The notes beneath the pieces are model-generated. The model was given only the letters and a program-made list of their open reading frames with translations. It was not told the DNA's origin and searched no databases. Made by a program: the position numbers and the translations under genes. Shown in pieces: positions 18,750 through 28,485 of a DNA stretch of 64,000 nt. The stretch's first letter is position 1. Every line of letters starts with the position of its first letter. Origin of the DNA: Mycobacterium sp. ELW1 (GTDB taxonomy: Bacteria; Actinomycetota; Actinomycetes; Mycobacteriales; Mycobacteriaceae). The stretch is from positions 1,116,001-1,180,000 of the forward strand of contig NZ_CP032155.1 of assembly GCF_008329905.1 (NCBI RefSeq). Reading direction: 5' to 3'.

Positions 18750-19915
18750 CTTCGGTAGCACCGGTACCCCGGCTGATCGAGCAGTTCGAGCGCGGTCTCG
18801 ATGCCCCGATCTGCCTGACCTGGGAGCTGACCTACGCCTGCAACCTGGCGTGCGTGCACTGCCTGTCGTCGTCCGGCAAGCGCGACCCGCGTGAGCTGTC
18901 CACTCGCCAGTGCATGGACATCATCGACGAGCTCGAGCGCATGCAGGTCTTCTACGTCAACATCGGTGGCGGCGAACCCACTGTGCGCCCGGACTTCTGG
19001 GAGCTGGTGGACTACGCCACCGCGCACCACGTCGGGGTCAAGTTCTCCACCAACGGCGTCCGCATCACCCCCGAGGTGGCCGCGCGACTGGCCGCGAGCG
19101 ACTACGTCGACGTGCAGATCTCCCTCGACGGCGCCACGGCGGAGGTCAACGACGCCGTGCGCGGCCCCGGTTCGTTCGAGATGGCCACCCGGGCGCTGGA
19201 GAATCTGGCCGCCGCCGGCTTCAAAGACGCCAAGATCTCCGTGGTGGTCACCCGCCACAACGTCGACCAGCTCGATGAATTCAAAGCTCTCGCGGACCGC
19301 TACGGCGCCACCCTGCGCATCACGCGGCTGCGTCCTTCCGGGCGCGGCGCCGACGTCTGGGACGAGCTGCACCCGACAGCCGAGCAGCAGGTGACGCTTT
19401 ACAACTGGCTGGTCGCCAAGGGTGAGGGAGTGCTGACCGGCGACTCGTTCTTCCACCTGTCCGGCCTGGGCGCGCCAGGTGCGCTGTCCGGGCTGAACAT
19501 GTGCGGCGCGGGCCGGGTGGTCTGCCTGATCGACCCGGTCGGTGACGTCTACGCCTGCCCGTTCGCCATCCACGACCGCTTTCTGGCTGGAAACATCGTG
19601 CGGGACAACGGTTTCGACAACGTATGGAAGAACGCCCCGCTGTTCCGTGAACTGCGCGAGCCGCAGTCGGCCGGTGCCTGCGGCAGTTGCGGGCACTACG
19701 ACGCGTGCCGGGGCGGCTGCATGGCCGCGAAGTTCTTCACCGGTCTGCCGCTCGACGGTCCCGACCCGGAGTGCGTCGAGGGCTACGGGGTGCCCGCCCT
19801 GGCGACCGAGCGGGACAAGCCCCGCCCCAGCGCCGATCACTCCCGCGGCAAACCGATCCTGCTGACTCTGTCCACCCGGCCACCGGCCAAGCCCTGCAAC
19901 GAAAGTCCGATCTAG
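18746..19915 (+). CDS. mftC: Mycofactocin radical SAM maturase MftC
   Basis: 389 residues. The radical SAM cluster motif is CNLACVHC (Cys32, Cys36, Cys39), followed by GGGEPT. A C-terminal SPASM domain (CGAGRVVCLIDPVGDVYACP then CGSCGHYDACRGGC) binds auxiliary Fe-S clusters. The enzyme oxidatively decarboxylates the MftA C-terminal Tyr and forms the Val-Tyr lactam. ATG overlaps mftB by four bases. Family role is well established. Confidence 0.97.
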   Translation: MTSVAPVPRLIEQFERGLDAPICLTWELTYACNLACVHCLSSSGKRDPRELSTRQCMDIIDELERMQVFYVNIGGGEPTVRPDFWELVDYATAHHVGVKFSTNGVRITPEVAARLAASDYVDVQISLDGATAEVNDAVRGPGSFEMATRALENLAAAGFKDAKISVVVTRHNVDQLDEFKALADRYGATLRITRLRPSGRGADVWDELHPTAEQQVTLYNWLVAKGEGVLTGDSFFHLSGLGAPGALSGLNMCGAGRVVCLIDPVGDVYACPFAIHDRFLAGNIVRDNGFDNVWKNAPLFRELREPQSAGACGSCGHYDACRGGCMAAKFFTGLPLDGPDPECVEGYGVPALATERDKPRPSADHSRGKPILLTLSTRPPAKPCNESPI

Positions 19916-19917
19916 TC

Positions 19918-21111
19918 ATGGCACGCGACACCTGGTTCGAAACCGTCGCCATCGCGCAGCAGCGCGCCAAGAAGCGCCTCCCCAAGTCTGCGTACGGCGC
20001 ACTCATCGGTGGCAGTGAGAAGGGCCTCACGGTCAACGGCAACAACGAAGCCTTCAATGAGCTGGGCTTCGCCCCGCACGTCATCGGCGCGCTCGAAAAG
20101 CGCGACATGGCAACCACGGTGATGGGCCAAGAGGTTTCGGTGCCCGTGCTGATCTCACCGACCGGGGTGCAGGCCGTGCACCCTGACGGCGAGGTGGCCG
20201 TCGCCCGCGCCGCCGCGGCCCGCGGCACCGCGATGGGGTTGTCGTCGTTTGCCAGCAAGCCCATCGAAGAGGTCGTCGCGGCCAACCCGAAGACGTTCTT
20301 TCAGATCTACTGGCTGGGCGACCGGGACGCCATCGCCGCCCGCGCCGAGCGGGCCCGCGCCGCCGGGGCCGTCGGGCTCATCGTGACCACCGACTGGAGC
20401 TTCAGCCACGGGCGGGACTGGGGCAGCCCCAAGATCCCGGAAAAAATGGACCTCAAGACCATGATCAAGATGAGTCCCGAGGTTCTGACCAAGCCGAGCT
20501 GGTTCTACCAGTGGGCCAAGACCCTGCGCCCGCCGGCCCTGTCGGTGCCGAACCAGGCCGGCAGAGGCGAGGCCGGCCCGGCGTTCTTCGACGCCTACGG
20601 CCAGTGGATGGGCACGCCCCCGCCCACCTGGGACGACATCGCCTGGCTGCGCGAGCTGTGGGGCGGACCGTTCATGCTCAAGGGTGTCATGCGGATCGAT
20701 GACGCCAAACGCGCTGTGGACGCTGGCGTTTCGGCGATCTCGGTGTCCAACCACGGTGGCAACAACCTGGACGGCACCCCGGCGTCGATCCGCGCGCTGC
20801 CTGCCATCGCGGAGGCGGTGGGCGACCAGGTCGAGGTGCTGCTGGACGGCGGTGTCCGCCGGGGCAGCGACGTCGTCAAGGCCTTGGCGCTGGGCGCCCG
20901 TGCGGTCATGATCGGCCGTGCCTACCTGTGGGGTTTGGCCGCCAACGGTCAGGCGGGTGTGGAGAACGTCCTCGACATCCTGACCGGTGGCATCGACTCG
21001 GCCCTGCGGGGGCTGGGCAAGGCGTCGGTTCACGACCTGACAGCCGAGGACATCTTGGTGCCGGACGGCTTCGTCCGGGCGCTGGGAGTGCCCGGCGGCG
21101 GGACGCACTGA
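19918..21111 (+). CDS. mftD: Mycofactocin FMN-dependent dehydrogenase MftD
   Basis: 397 residues, alpha-hydroxy-acid-oxidase fold using FMN (annotated lldD1 in M. tuberculosis, though not an ordinary lactate dehydrogenase). FMN and active-site signatures: ISPTGVQAVHPDGE, TTDWSFSHGRDWG, the catalytic histidine in SVSNHGGNNLDG, and DGGVRRGSDVVKALALGA. SNHGG is followed by NN, where lactate dehydrogenases usually have RQ, consistent with a peptide-derived substrate. MftD oxidises the released AHDP intermediate. ATG at 19918, two bases after the mftC stop. Confidence 0.95.
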   Translation: MARDTWFETVAIAQQRAKKRLPKSAYGALIGGSEKGLTVNGNNEAFNELGFAPHVIGALEKRDMATTVMGQEVSVPVLISPTGVQAVHPDGEVAVARAAAARGTAMGLSSFASKPIEEVVAANPKTFFQIYWLGDRDAIAARAERARAAGAVGLIVTTDWSFSHGRDWGSPKIPEKMDLKTMIKMSPEVLTKPSWFYQWAKTLRPPALSVPNQAGRGEAGPAFFDAYGQWMGTPPPTWDDIAWLRELWGGPFMLKGVMRIDDAKRAVDAGVSAISVSNHGGNNLDGTPASIRALPAIAEAVGDQVEVLLDGGVRRGSDVVKALALGARAVMIGRAYLWGLAANGQAGVENVLDILTGGIDSALRGLGKASVHDLTAEDILVPDGFVRALGVPGGGTH

Positions 21112-21237
21112 CCCCGTCATAACCTAGCCTCTGGTGCTGGCGTGACTGACGGGACGACGGTGAACGCTCCTGGTGGGCACCGCGGTCCCGATTGCGAAAG
21201 AAATCCGTCTTCTCCTCGAACAATTGGCGCACAGCAG

Positions 21238-21981
21238 GTGAATTCGGCCTACCATCGGCGCGTGGCTTTCCGGAGCGAGCTGGGCAACTCGACATCGAGT
21301 CAGCTTCGCGATACCTCGCCCACGATCTTGATCCCGGTCGGTTCGACCGAGCAGCATGGCCCGCACCTGCCGCTGGACACCGACACCCGCATCGCCACCG
21401 CGGTCGCCCGGGCCGCCACCGACGACCTCAACGGCTCCGGTCATGATCAGTTTCTGCTCGCGCCCGCGATCGCCTACGGCGCGTCCGGCGAGCATGAGGG
21501 CTTTGCCGGGACCGTGTCGATCGGCACCGCGGCGCTGACGACTGTGCTGGTCGAGTACGGTCGTTCGGCGTGTGGCTGGGCGCGACGGGTGGTCTTCGTC
21601 AACGGTCACGGTGGCAACCTGGAAGCCATGCGCTCCGCGGTGCGCCTGCTGCGCACCGAGGGCCGCGACGCCGCCTGGTGCCCGTGCATCGCCGAGGGCG
21701 GCGATGCCCACGCCGGTCATACGGAAACGTCTGTATTGCTACATATTTCGCCGGCGGACGTCCGCACCGATGCCTGGTGTAGCGGTAACAGGGCACCACT
21801 GGCTACCCTTTTGCCGCAGATGCGTCTCGGGGGGGTGGCCGCGGTGAGTGAGGTGGGCGTGCTGGGTGACCCGACGACGGCGACTCCGGTCGAGGGTGAG
21901 CGCATCTTCGCGCAGATGGTCGCCGATTGTTCACGACGTGTCGGCCGGTGGCGCCCGGCCGGCGACGGGCTGCTGATATGA
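21238..21981 (+). CDS. mftE: Mycofactocin peptidase MftE (creatininase family)
   Basis: 247 residues. Creatininase-type metallopeptidase that frees the modified Val-Tyr from the MftA leader. Metal ligands sit in [18 protein letters not shown] and in [17 protein letters not shown] start at 21238 gives MNSAYHRRV, matching the usual family N-terminus; an upstream in-frame ATG (21142) would add 32 residues without family similarity. A 126-base gap separates it from mftD, the longest in the operon. Its stop overlaps the mftF ATG. Confidence 0.92.
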   Translation: MNSAYHRRVAFRSELGNSTSSQLRDTSPTILIPVGSTEQHGPHLPLDTDTRIATAVARAATDDLNGSGHDQFLLAPAIAYGASGEHEGFAGTVSIGTAALTTVLVEYGRSACGWARRVVFVNGHGGNLEAMRSAVRLLRTEGRDAAWCPCIAEGGDAHAGHTETSVLLHISPADVRTDAWCSGNRAPLATLLPQMRLGGVAAVSEVGVLGDPTTATPVEGERIFAQMVADCSRRVGRWRPAGDGLLI

Positions 21982-23390
21982 CCCAGCCGCGGTTGCCCGA
22001 CGGCTTCGCGGTACAGGTCGATCGTCGGGTGCGCACACTCGCCGAGGGCTCGGCCCTGCTCGGGGGTTCACCGACCCGGCTGCTGCGCCTGGCGCCGGCG
22101 GCCCAGACCTTGCTGGACGGCGGCCGCCTCGAGGTGCGCGACGCGGTGAGCGCCCAGTTGGCCCGCACGCTGCTCGACGCCACCGTCGCTCATCCCCGCC
22201 CCGCGGGAGGTCCTTCGCATCGCGACGTCACCGTGGTTGTTCCGGTGCGCAACAACCCCTTTGGACTCTATCGGTTGATCATGTCCCTGCGCGGTATGCG
22301 GGTGGTGGTCGTCGACGACGGATCTGAGATGCCGGTTCAGCCCGACGATTTCGCCGGTGCCCGCTGTGACGTCGAGGTGGTACGCCACGCGCGCAGCAAA
22401 GGCCCGGCGGCAGCTCGTAACACCGGGCTTGCCTCTTGTGCAACAGATTTCGTTGCTTTCCTGGACTCCGATGTCGTGCCGCGGCGCGGCTGGCTCGAGG
22501 CGCTGCTAGGTCACTTCTGTGATCCCGCGGTGGCGCTGGTGGCCCCGCGCATCGTCGGGCTCGGACACAGCGATCAGCTGGTCGCCCGCTACGAGTCGGT
22601 GCGGTCGTCGCTGGACCTCGGTGAGCGCGAGGCTCCGGTGATGCCCTACGGGCGGGTGTCCTACGTGCCCAGTGCGGCGATCATCTGCCGGCGCTCGGTG
22701 CTGCTCGAGGTCGGGGGATTCGACGAGACCCTGCCCTCGGGTGAAGATGTTGACCTGTGCTGGCGGTTGATCGAGTCGGGCTCGCGGCTGCGCTACGAAC
22801 CGATCGCGCTGGTCGCCCACGAGCACCGCACTCAGATGCGAGAGTGGCTGGGTCGCAAGGCGTTCTATGGCAGCTCCGCAGCTCCGTTGTCGATCCGGCA
22901 CCCGGACAAGATGGCCCCGGTGGTGATTTCGGCGTGGAGCCTGCTGGTGTGGTTGCTGATGGCCATGGGCTCGGTGAGCGGCTATCTGGCCTCGCTGGTG
23001 TTCGCCGGGGTGACCACCCGCCGCACGGCCAAGGCCATGCAGAACACCGACGCAGGCATATCCGAAGTGATGGTCCTGGCTCTGCGCGGTATCGGCGCCG
23101 CCGCCCTGCAGCTGTCGGCGGCGGTCTGTCGGCATTACTGGCCGCTGGCGTTGGTGGCGGCTCTGTTGTCCCGCAGGTGCCGGCAGGCGATCCTGGTGGC
23201 GGCGGTGCTCGACGGCGTGCAGGACTGGATCACCCGCAACCGCAGCACCGACGTCGAGGGCAAACCGATCGGCCTGTTCGCCTACCTGTTGCTCAAGCGT
23301 CTCGACGATCTGGCCTACGGCGCCGGGCTGTGGACGGGTGTCATCCGCGAGCGCACGTTGCGGCCGTTGAAGCCGCAGATCAAAACCTGA
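21978..23390 (+). CDS. mftF: Mycofactocin glycosyltransferase MftF
   Basis: 470 residues, GT2-type glycosyltransferase that adds glucose units to (pre)mycofactocin. Catalytic domain at about 80-320: [30 protein letters not shown], metal-binding [12 protein letters not shown], then [10 protein letters not shown]. Hydrophobic segments follow at about 325-360 and 390-425 (membrane association). ATG at 21978 overlaps the mftE stop (ATGA). Confidence 0.95.
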   Translation: MTQPRLPDGFAVQVDRRVRTLAEGSALLGGSPTRLLRLAPAAQTLLDGGRLEVRDAVSAQLARTLLDATVAHPRPAGGPSHRDVTVVVPVRNNPFGLYRLIMSLRGMRVVVVDDGSEMPVQPDDFAGARCDVEVVRHARSKGPAAARNTGLASCATDFVAFLDSDVVPRRGWLEALLGHFCDPAVALVAPRIVGLGHSDQLVARYESVRSSLDLGEREAPVMPYGRVSYVPSAAIICRRSVLLEVGGFDETLPSGEDVDLCWRLIESGSRLRYEPIALVAHEHRTQMREWLGRKAFYGSSAAPLSIRHPDKMAPVVISAWSLLVWLLMAMGSVSGYLASLVFAGVTTRRTAKAMQNTDAGISEVMVLALRGIGAAALQLSAAVCRHYWPLALVAALLSRRCRQAILVAAVLDGVQDWITRNRSTDVEGKPIGLFAYLLLKRLDDLAYGAGLWTGVIRERTLRPLKPQIKT

Positions 23391-23394
23391 CTCG

Positions 23395-24837
23395 GTGGCC
23401 GACCACAACACCCGCAGCGACGTCCTGATCGTCGGTGCCGGCAGCGCCGGATCGGTGCTGGCCGAGCGCCTCTCGGCGGACCCGTCGTGCCGGGTCACCG
23501 TCGTCGAAACCGGCCCCGGCCCCGACGAACCGGGTGTCCGGGACCTCACCCGCAACGGACTGCAGTTGCCGATCGGCGCCGCGAGCCCGCTGGCCCAGCG
23601 CTATCGCAGCCGCCTGACCGACGACCCGCCCCGGGACGCCGACATCGTCCGCGGTGTGACGGTGGGTGGCTCCGGCGCGGTCAACGGTGGCTACTTCTGC
23701 CGGGCACTGCCCGTCGACTTCGACGGGCCTGGCGTGCCGGGCTGGTCATGGAGCGAGGTCAGACCGCACTACCGTGCCATCCAGACCGACCTGGACTTCC
23801 CCGACCGCGCCGACGGTGGTCCCATCGCCATCCGGCGCACCGACGAACTCGTCGGCAGCACAGCAGCTTTCGTCGACGCCGTCCAGGCTGCCGGACTGCG
23901 CTGGCTGCCCGACCTCAACACCGAGCCCACCGGGGACAACGCGCCACCCGGCATCGGGGCGGTGCCGCTGAACATCGTCGACGGTGTGCGCAGCGGCCCG
24001 GGCGCGGCCTTCCTGGAACCGGCCGCCGCCCGCCCCAATCTGACCGTGCTACCGCGCACCCGAGTCCTGCGCGTCAGACTGTCCGGCGGTCGCGCAGTCG
24101 GGGTCGAGACCGCCGGGCCGAACGGGCCGGGCGTGTTGGAAGCCGACCGCGTGGTCCTCTCGGCGGGTGCCATCTCCTCGGCGCAACTCCTCATGCTCTC
24201 GGGTGTCGGGCCCGCCGCGACCCTGCGCCGGCTCGGTATCGCGGTGTCGGCCGACCTGCCGGTGGGGCAACGAACCTGGGACCACCCGGAGTGGGTGCTG
24301 CCGACAACCTGGACCGTCGCGCCGCAGCGGCCGGTGCTCGAAGTGGTGCTGGTGATCGATGGCCTCGAGATTCGTCCGTACACAGGTGGTTTCATCGCCA
24401 TGGTCGGTGACGGCACCGCCGGCCGTCCCGATTGGCCCCACCTCGGTGTGGCGCTGATGAGTCCCCGGGCCACCGGGCACGTCGCGCTGCAGTCGGCCGA
24501 CCCGATGGTCACCCCGTTGATCGAGCACCATTACGACAGCGCGGGCGAGGACACCGCCGCGTTGCGGCGCGGCTGCGACTACGCCGCTGAGATACTAGGA
24601 ACCACAACACCACTCGGTGAGCCGATGTGGTCGACCTCCCAGCATCTCTGCGGCACGGCTCCGATGGGGCTCGAGACCGACGAGTATGCCGTCGTCGATC
24701 CGCGGTGCCGAGTGCGGGGGATCGACAATCTCTGGGTGGTGGACGGTTCAGTCCTGCCGCGTATCACCAGCCGCGGCCCCCACGCGACGATCGCGATGAT
24801 CGGGCACCGCGCCGCTGACTTCGTGTCGGCGGGTTAA
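23395..24837 (+). CDS. mftG: Mycofactocin GMC-family oxidoreductase MftG
   Basis: 480 residues. FAD-binding Rossmann start DVLIVGAGSAGSVLAERLSA, GMC signature VTVGGSGAVNGGYFCRALPV, ADRVVLSAGAISSAQLLMLS and a C-terminal active-site region QHLCGTAPMG...VDGSVLPRITSRGP. MftG is thought to re-oxidise mycofactocinol and hand electrons to the respiratory chain. GTG start four bases after mftF. Its last 90 bases are overlapped on the opposite strand by the 3' end of the MFS gene. Confidence 0.94.
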   Translation: MADHNTRSDVLIVGAGSAGSVLAERLSADPSCRVTVVETGPGPDEPGVRDLTRNGLQLPIGAASPLAQRYRSRLTDDPPRDADIVRGVTVGGSGAVNGGYFCRALPVDFDGPGVPGWSWSEVRPHYRAIQTDLDFPDRADGGPIAIRRTDELVGSTAAFVDAVQAAGLRWLPDLNTEPTGDNAPPGIGAVPLNIVDGVRSGPGAAFLEPAAARPNLTVLPRTRVLRVRLSGGRAVGVETAGPNGPGVLEADRVVLSAGAISSAQLLMLSGVGPAATLRRLGIAVSADLPVGQRTWDHPEWVLPTTWTVAPQRPVLEVVLVIDGLEIRPYTGGFIAMVGDGTAGRPDWPHLGVALMSPRATGHVALQSADPMVTPLIEHHYDSAGEDTAALRRGCDYAAEILGTTTPLGEPMWSTSQHLCGTAPMGLETDEYAVVDPRCRVRGIDNLWVVDGSVLPRITSRGPHATIAMIGHRAADFVSAG

Positions 24838-26394
24838 CCGTCGGACGAGCCGCAGTTGGCGGCCGTCCCGGCCAGGGGCCCACAACCCGATCAGCACGGC
24901 GGCACCCGCGACGAGAATCGCGAGCACCATGATCGAGCTCTGCATTGCGTGCAGGAAGGCCGACTTGCTGATGTCGGCCAGCTGGGCGCCGGCGGGCCCG
25001 AGCCGGGTGGAGACCGCCAGCGCTTCGGCCAGTGAACCACCGGCGGACTGTCGCACGGGCGGCGGAAACGCCGACAGTTGGTCGCCGAGGCGGTGAGTGT
25101 ATTGACCGGCCAGCACCGAGCCCGCCAGGGCGATACCCAGCGCGGCACCGACTTCACGGACGGTGTCGTTGACCGCCGACGCCACACCCTGCTTGTCGTC
25201 GGGTGCGGCGTTCATGATCGCCGACGTGGTCGGGGCGGTGCACAGCCCGACTCCAGTGGAAAGTACCAGCAGCGGCCAGGCCAAGCTGAGGTAGGACGAG
25301 TCGATCCGCAGAGTCAACAGACAGATGAATCCGGCTGTCAGGAAGAGCAATCCGGTGAAGACGACCACCCGCAAACCCAGCCGCGGCAGGTACCACGACG
25401 ACGTCACGGACAGCACGGCCAGCGGGAGTACCAGTGGGGTCAGCGCCATTGCGGTTTGCAACGCCGAGTAGCCCAAAATCAGCTGTGTGCACTGCATGAC
25501 CAGGAACATGAACCCGAAGTTGGCCAGGAACAACACCGCGATCGCAGCCGCACCGGTCGCGAAATCGGCTCGCCGAAAAAGGGATACATCGAGCAGCGGA
25601 TGTATTCGGTGGGCTTCCAATACGCCGAATGCCACCGCAAGCGCCAGCCCCGCGGCGAGACAGCAGATCACCAGCGGATCCGACCAGCCGCGTTGGGGCG
25701 CCTCGACGATGCCGAACACCAGTATTGCGACGGCGCCTGCGATCAGTACCGCGCCGGGCCAGTCGAGCGGGGGAGTCGCAGCGTCGCGGGAATCGCTGAC
25801 CGTCCAGGTCAGCACGAACAGCAGCACGCCTGCGCCTGCCAATGCCCAGAAGATCGACTGCCACGGCCAAAATCGCAGCAAGACACCGGAACCCAACATT
25901 CCAAGCACCGCTCCGCTGCCGGCCACCGCGGCCCAGATGCCAACCGCCTTGGTGCGTTCCGACTTCGGGTAGACCACGGTGAGAAGGGACAGCGTGGCCG
26001 GCATGACGAACGCAGCTCCGGCTCCGGCCACCGCTCGGGCGGCGATGATCTGAATCGGTGAGTCGAAGAAGATCGGCGCCAGCGATGCCGACGTGAAAAT
26101 GGCCAGGCCGATCAATAGAGCGCCGCGGCGGCCGTAGCGGTCACCGATGGCTCCGGCCGGCAGCAGCAGGCAGGCCAGAACCAGCGTGTAGCTGTCGACA
26201 ACCCAGGTGAGCTGGGACTGGTTGGCCGAGGTCGACACGGCGATGTCGCCCAGCGCGGTGTTGAGGGCGATCATCGAGGAGATCACCAGCGCCACGCCCA
26301 GGCAGGCGACGGCCAATGTCCACGTTCGCTGCAGAGTCGAGACGTCCTGGAGTCGGCTATCGGTACCCTTGTCGGGCCGGATCGAGGTGTCCAC
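24748..26394 (-). CDS. MFS drug transporter, EmrB/QacA (DHA2, 14-helix) type
   Basis: 548 residues with about 14 membrane helices. Motif A-like loop GDRYGRRGALLIG, ESS-type SQLTWVVDSYTLVLACLLLP and motif C region AVAGSGAVLGMLGSGVLL are seen. GTG start at 26394 follows GAAGGAAGG. The hydrophilic C-terminal tail of about 30 residues (from RRHEVSGAVPDHRDRR) is read entirely from the antisense of mftG, so the gene appears to have run on into its neighbour after losing its own stop. Divergent from a TetR gene with a palindromic operator, the standard layout for a repressor-controlled efflux pump. Confidence 0.9.
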   Translation of the reverse strand: MDTSIRPDKGTDSRLQDVSTLQRTWTLAVACLGVALVISSMIALNTALGDIAVSTSANQSQLTWVVDSYTLVLACLLLPAGAIGDRYGRRGALLIGLAIFTSASLAPIFFDSPIQIIAARAVAGAGAAFVMPATLSLLTVVYPKSERTKAVGIWAAVAGSGAVLGMLGSGVLLRFWPWQSIFWALAGAGVLLFVLTWTVSDSRDAATPPLDWPGAVLIAGAVAILVFGIVEAPQRGWSDPLVICCLAAGLALAVAFGVLEAHRIHPLLDVSLFRRADFATGAAAIAVLFLANFGFMFLVMQCTQLILGYSALQTAMALTPLVLPLAVLSVTSSWYLPRLGLRVVVFTGLLFLTAGFICLLTLRIDSSYLSLAWPLLVLSTGVGLCTAPTTSAIMNAAPDDKQGVASAVNDTVREVGAALGIALAGSVLAGQYTHRLGDQLSAFPPPVRQSAGGSLAEALAVSTRLGPAGAQLADISKSAFLHAMQSSIMVLAILVAGAAVLIGLWAPGRDGRQLRLVRRLTRRHEVSGAVPDHRDRRVGAAAGDTRQD

Positions 26395-26426
26395 GCAGGG
26401 CCTTCCTTCGGTCGCAGGTCCAACTG

Positions 26427-26443
26427 TGAGACTATCCGTCTCA
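26427..26443. promoter_or_regulatory. TetR operator palindrome
   Basis: TGAGACTATCCGTCTCA, a perfect 6-bp inverted repeat with a 5-base centre, 33 bases before the pump GTG and 44 bases before the TetR ATG. It is the probable binding site of the adjacent repressor and would control both genes. Confidence 0.75.
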
Positions 26444-26487
26444 AAAATATTCAAACGTGCTGATCGGCACCGGGGAGGATTCAACTC

Positions 26488-27138
26488 ATGGCAAGCCGAC
26501 GCAGTGACCCCAGACCTGCGCGTTCACGCGCGCGGTTACTGGACGCCGCAACGGCATTGCTGCGCACGGGCGGCCCCAGCGCGGTCACCGTAGACGCCGT
26601 AACGCGCGGCGCGAACGTCGCCAGGGCAACCCTGTACCGGCATTTCCCGAGCGGAAACGACTTGCTGGCCGCCGCGTTCCACAGCTTGATCCCGCCCGCC
26701 CCCATGCCGCCGGAATCCGGGACGTTGCGGGAGCGCCTGCTGGCACTGCTGCAGGCGCAGGCCGACCTCATCTCGGAGACCCCGGCCCTGTTGTCAGCGA
26801 CCTACTGGCTGGCGCTGGGCCCGGACATGGAACACCTGCCCGGCAAGGCCGGGGACGCCGACAGCCCGGAGGTCCGCACCCTGCGGGAGCGGGTGGCCCA
26901 GCAGTACGGCGCACCGTTCGACGCGATCTTCGACAGCCCGGACGCCCGGCGTGAACTCGGCGAGGTCGACCGCGCGCAGGCCATCATGCTGTTGATCGGC
27001 CCGCTGGTTGCCGGCCGGATCAGTACGCTCGCCGACTTCGACTACCGCGAGTGCGCCCGCGCCGCGGTGGACGGCTTTCTGGCCGTCCACCGGATCAGTG
27101 AAATCACTTCAGCGAGTAGCGAATCGGCAGGCGTTTGA
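26488..27138 (+). CDS. TetR/AcrR family repressor of adjacent efflux pump
   Basis: 216 residues. HTH at about 25-60 (SAVTVDAVTRGANVARATLY then RHFPSGNDLLAAAF) and a long C-terminal domain. ATG at 26488 with a GGGGAGGA ribosome site nine bases upstream. Divergent from the MFS pump with a shared palindrome. Its 3' end overlaps the convergent P450 gene by 35 bases. Ligands are probably pump substrates. Confidence 0.9.
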   Translation: MASRRSDPRPARSRARLLDAATALLRTGGPSAVTVDAVTRGANVARATLYRHFPSGNDLLAAAFHSLIPPAPMPPESGTLRERLLALLQAQADLISETPALLSATYWLALGPDMEHLPGKAGDADSPEVRTLRERVAQQYGAPFDAIFDSPDARRELGEVDRAQAIMLLIGPLVAGRISTLADFDYRECARAAVDGFLAVHRISEITSASSESAGV

Positions 27139-28354
27139 GGCCACCGACGAAGGTGGTGGCCATCAGTTCGGGGTCGCCGGCGAGTTCGATGGACTTGATA
27201 CGCGGGACCAGTTCGGTGAAGAAGCTGTTCATCTCCATGCGGGCCAGGGCGGCACCCAGGCAGAAGTGCACGCCGTAGCCGAAGGACAGGTGCTTGTTGG
27301 GGTCGCGTCCGACGTCGAAGCGCATCGGGTCGGCGAAGACCTCTTCGTCGCGGTTGGCCGATACGTAGGACAGCAGCACGGCTTCGCCCTTGGCGATGGG
27401 GACACCGCGCACCTCGGTGTCGGCCTGGGCGGTGCGCATGAACTCCTTGACCGGCACGACGCAGCGGATCATCTCTTCGACCGCGGTGCCCATCAGGCCC
27501 GGATCATTCTGCAGCCGCTCGAGCTCGTCCTGGTTGCGGATGAGTTCCAGTAGACCGCCCGCGATTCCGGCACTGGTGGTGTCGTGGCCGGCGCTGGCGA
27601 CGATCACGTAATACGAAGCGGTGTCCATGTCGGACAACGGTTCTCCGTTGATCGTGGCGTTCGCGATCGCCGAGCTGAGATCCTCGGTGGGGTTTTCGCG
27701 GCGCGACGCGGTCAACGCGTTGAAGTAGTTGAAGAAGTCCAACAGCACCGCAAGCATGTCGTCGGTCTTGCCGCCGCGTTGGAACTCCTCGTCGTCGCCA
27801 CCGAACATCTCCTGGGTGAGCTTGAGCATCCGCGGAAAGTCCGATTCCGGCAGGCCCAGCAGCGACAGGATGATGTAGAGCGGGTAGTTGACCGCGATCT
27901 CCTGCACGAAGTCGAGCTCGGGCCCCTGCTCGAGCATCTTGTCGACATAGATCTTGGCCAGCTCGTCGCAGCGGGTCTTCAACGCGCGCATGGCTTTCGG
28001 GCGGAACCAGTCGGCGCCGATCTTGCGCATGTCGCGGTGCAGCGGATCGTCCATGTGAATCAGCGTGCGCAGGCCGATCCCGGCTTCCATCTGCGCGCGC
28101 AGTACGTCGTCGGCTTCGGCGATCGCCAGCAGTGGCCGCGGATCGTTGGTGAACAGGTCGTTCTGACGCTCGATGTCCATGATGTCGGCGTGCTTGGTGA
28201 TCGCCCAGAACGGCCGGTATCCCTCGGCCTCGACCCACGACACGGGGGCATGTGCACGCAGGTGAGCAAGCGAGGCGTGCATCCGCGTCTCATCGGTGTA
28301 GCCCAGCGGACTGGCCAGAACCCGGGCCGCCTTGTCCATGATCCGTGGGGTCAT
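27104..28354 (-). CDS. Cytochrome P450
   Basis: 416-residue soluble bacterial P450. The I-helix oxygen-activation motif is ASAGHDTTSA, the K-helix ExxR is EMIR, and the heme loop is FGYGVHFCLGAALARME with the proximal thiolate at Cys365. ATG at 28354 with GAGGAG upstream; about 60 further codons upstream are open but lack coding character. No ferredoxin lies next to it; the ferredoxin reductase at 14554 is the nearest redox gene. Substrate unknown; resemblance to mycobacterial lipid or steroid P450s is an impression only. Confidence 0.93.
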   Translation of the reverse strand: MTPRIMDKAARVLASPLGYTDETRMHASLAHLRAHAPVSWVEAEGYRPFWAITKHADIMDIERQNDLFTNDPRPLLAIAEADDVLRAQMEAGIGLRTLIHMDDPLHRDMRKIGADWFRPKAMRALKTRCDELAKIYVDKMLEQGPELDFVQEIAVNYPLYIILSLLGLPESDFPRMLKLTQEMFGGDDEEFQRGGKTDDMLAVLLDFFNYFNALTASRRENPTEDLSSAIANATINGEPLSDMDTASYYVIVASAGHDTTSAGIAGGLLELIRNQDELERLQNDPGLMGTAVEEMIRCVVPVKEFMRTAQADTEVRGVPIAKGEAVLLSYVSANRDEEVFADPMRFDVGRDPNKHLSFGYGVHFCLGAALARMEMNSFFTELVPRIKSIELAGDPELMATTFVGGLKRLPIRYSLK

Positions 28355-28380
28355 CGGGTCTCCTCGCTCACTCATACCAG

Positions 28381-28409
28381 AAACTTGACGGGTGTCAGGT
28401 TGCAAGTTT
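28381..28409. promoter_or_regulatory. Inverted-repeat operator in P450/esterase divergent region
   Basis: Perfect 7-bp arms AAACTTG (28381-28387) and CAAGTTT (28403-28409) separated by 15 bases. A nested TGAC-GGGT-GTCA (28387-28398) lies partly inside. It begins 26 bases before the P450 start, a position suited to a TetR-type repressor. The cognate regulator is not known. Confidence 0.5.
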
Positions 28410-28479
28410 GGCGCGAATTCTGCCAGGTCGCAGGCAAATCGCGCGAATTGCCAGGTCATGGCTTGAGTGGCCCGCCGCG

Positions 28480-28485
28480 TAGGCT
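28480..28485 (+). promoter_or_regulatory. Candidate -10 for leaderless esterase transcript
   Basis: TAGGCT fits the mycobacterial TANNNT -10 and lies eight bases before the GTG start with no ribosome site between, as expected for a leaderless mRNA. Confidence 0.4.
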
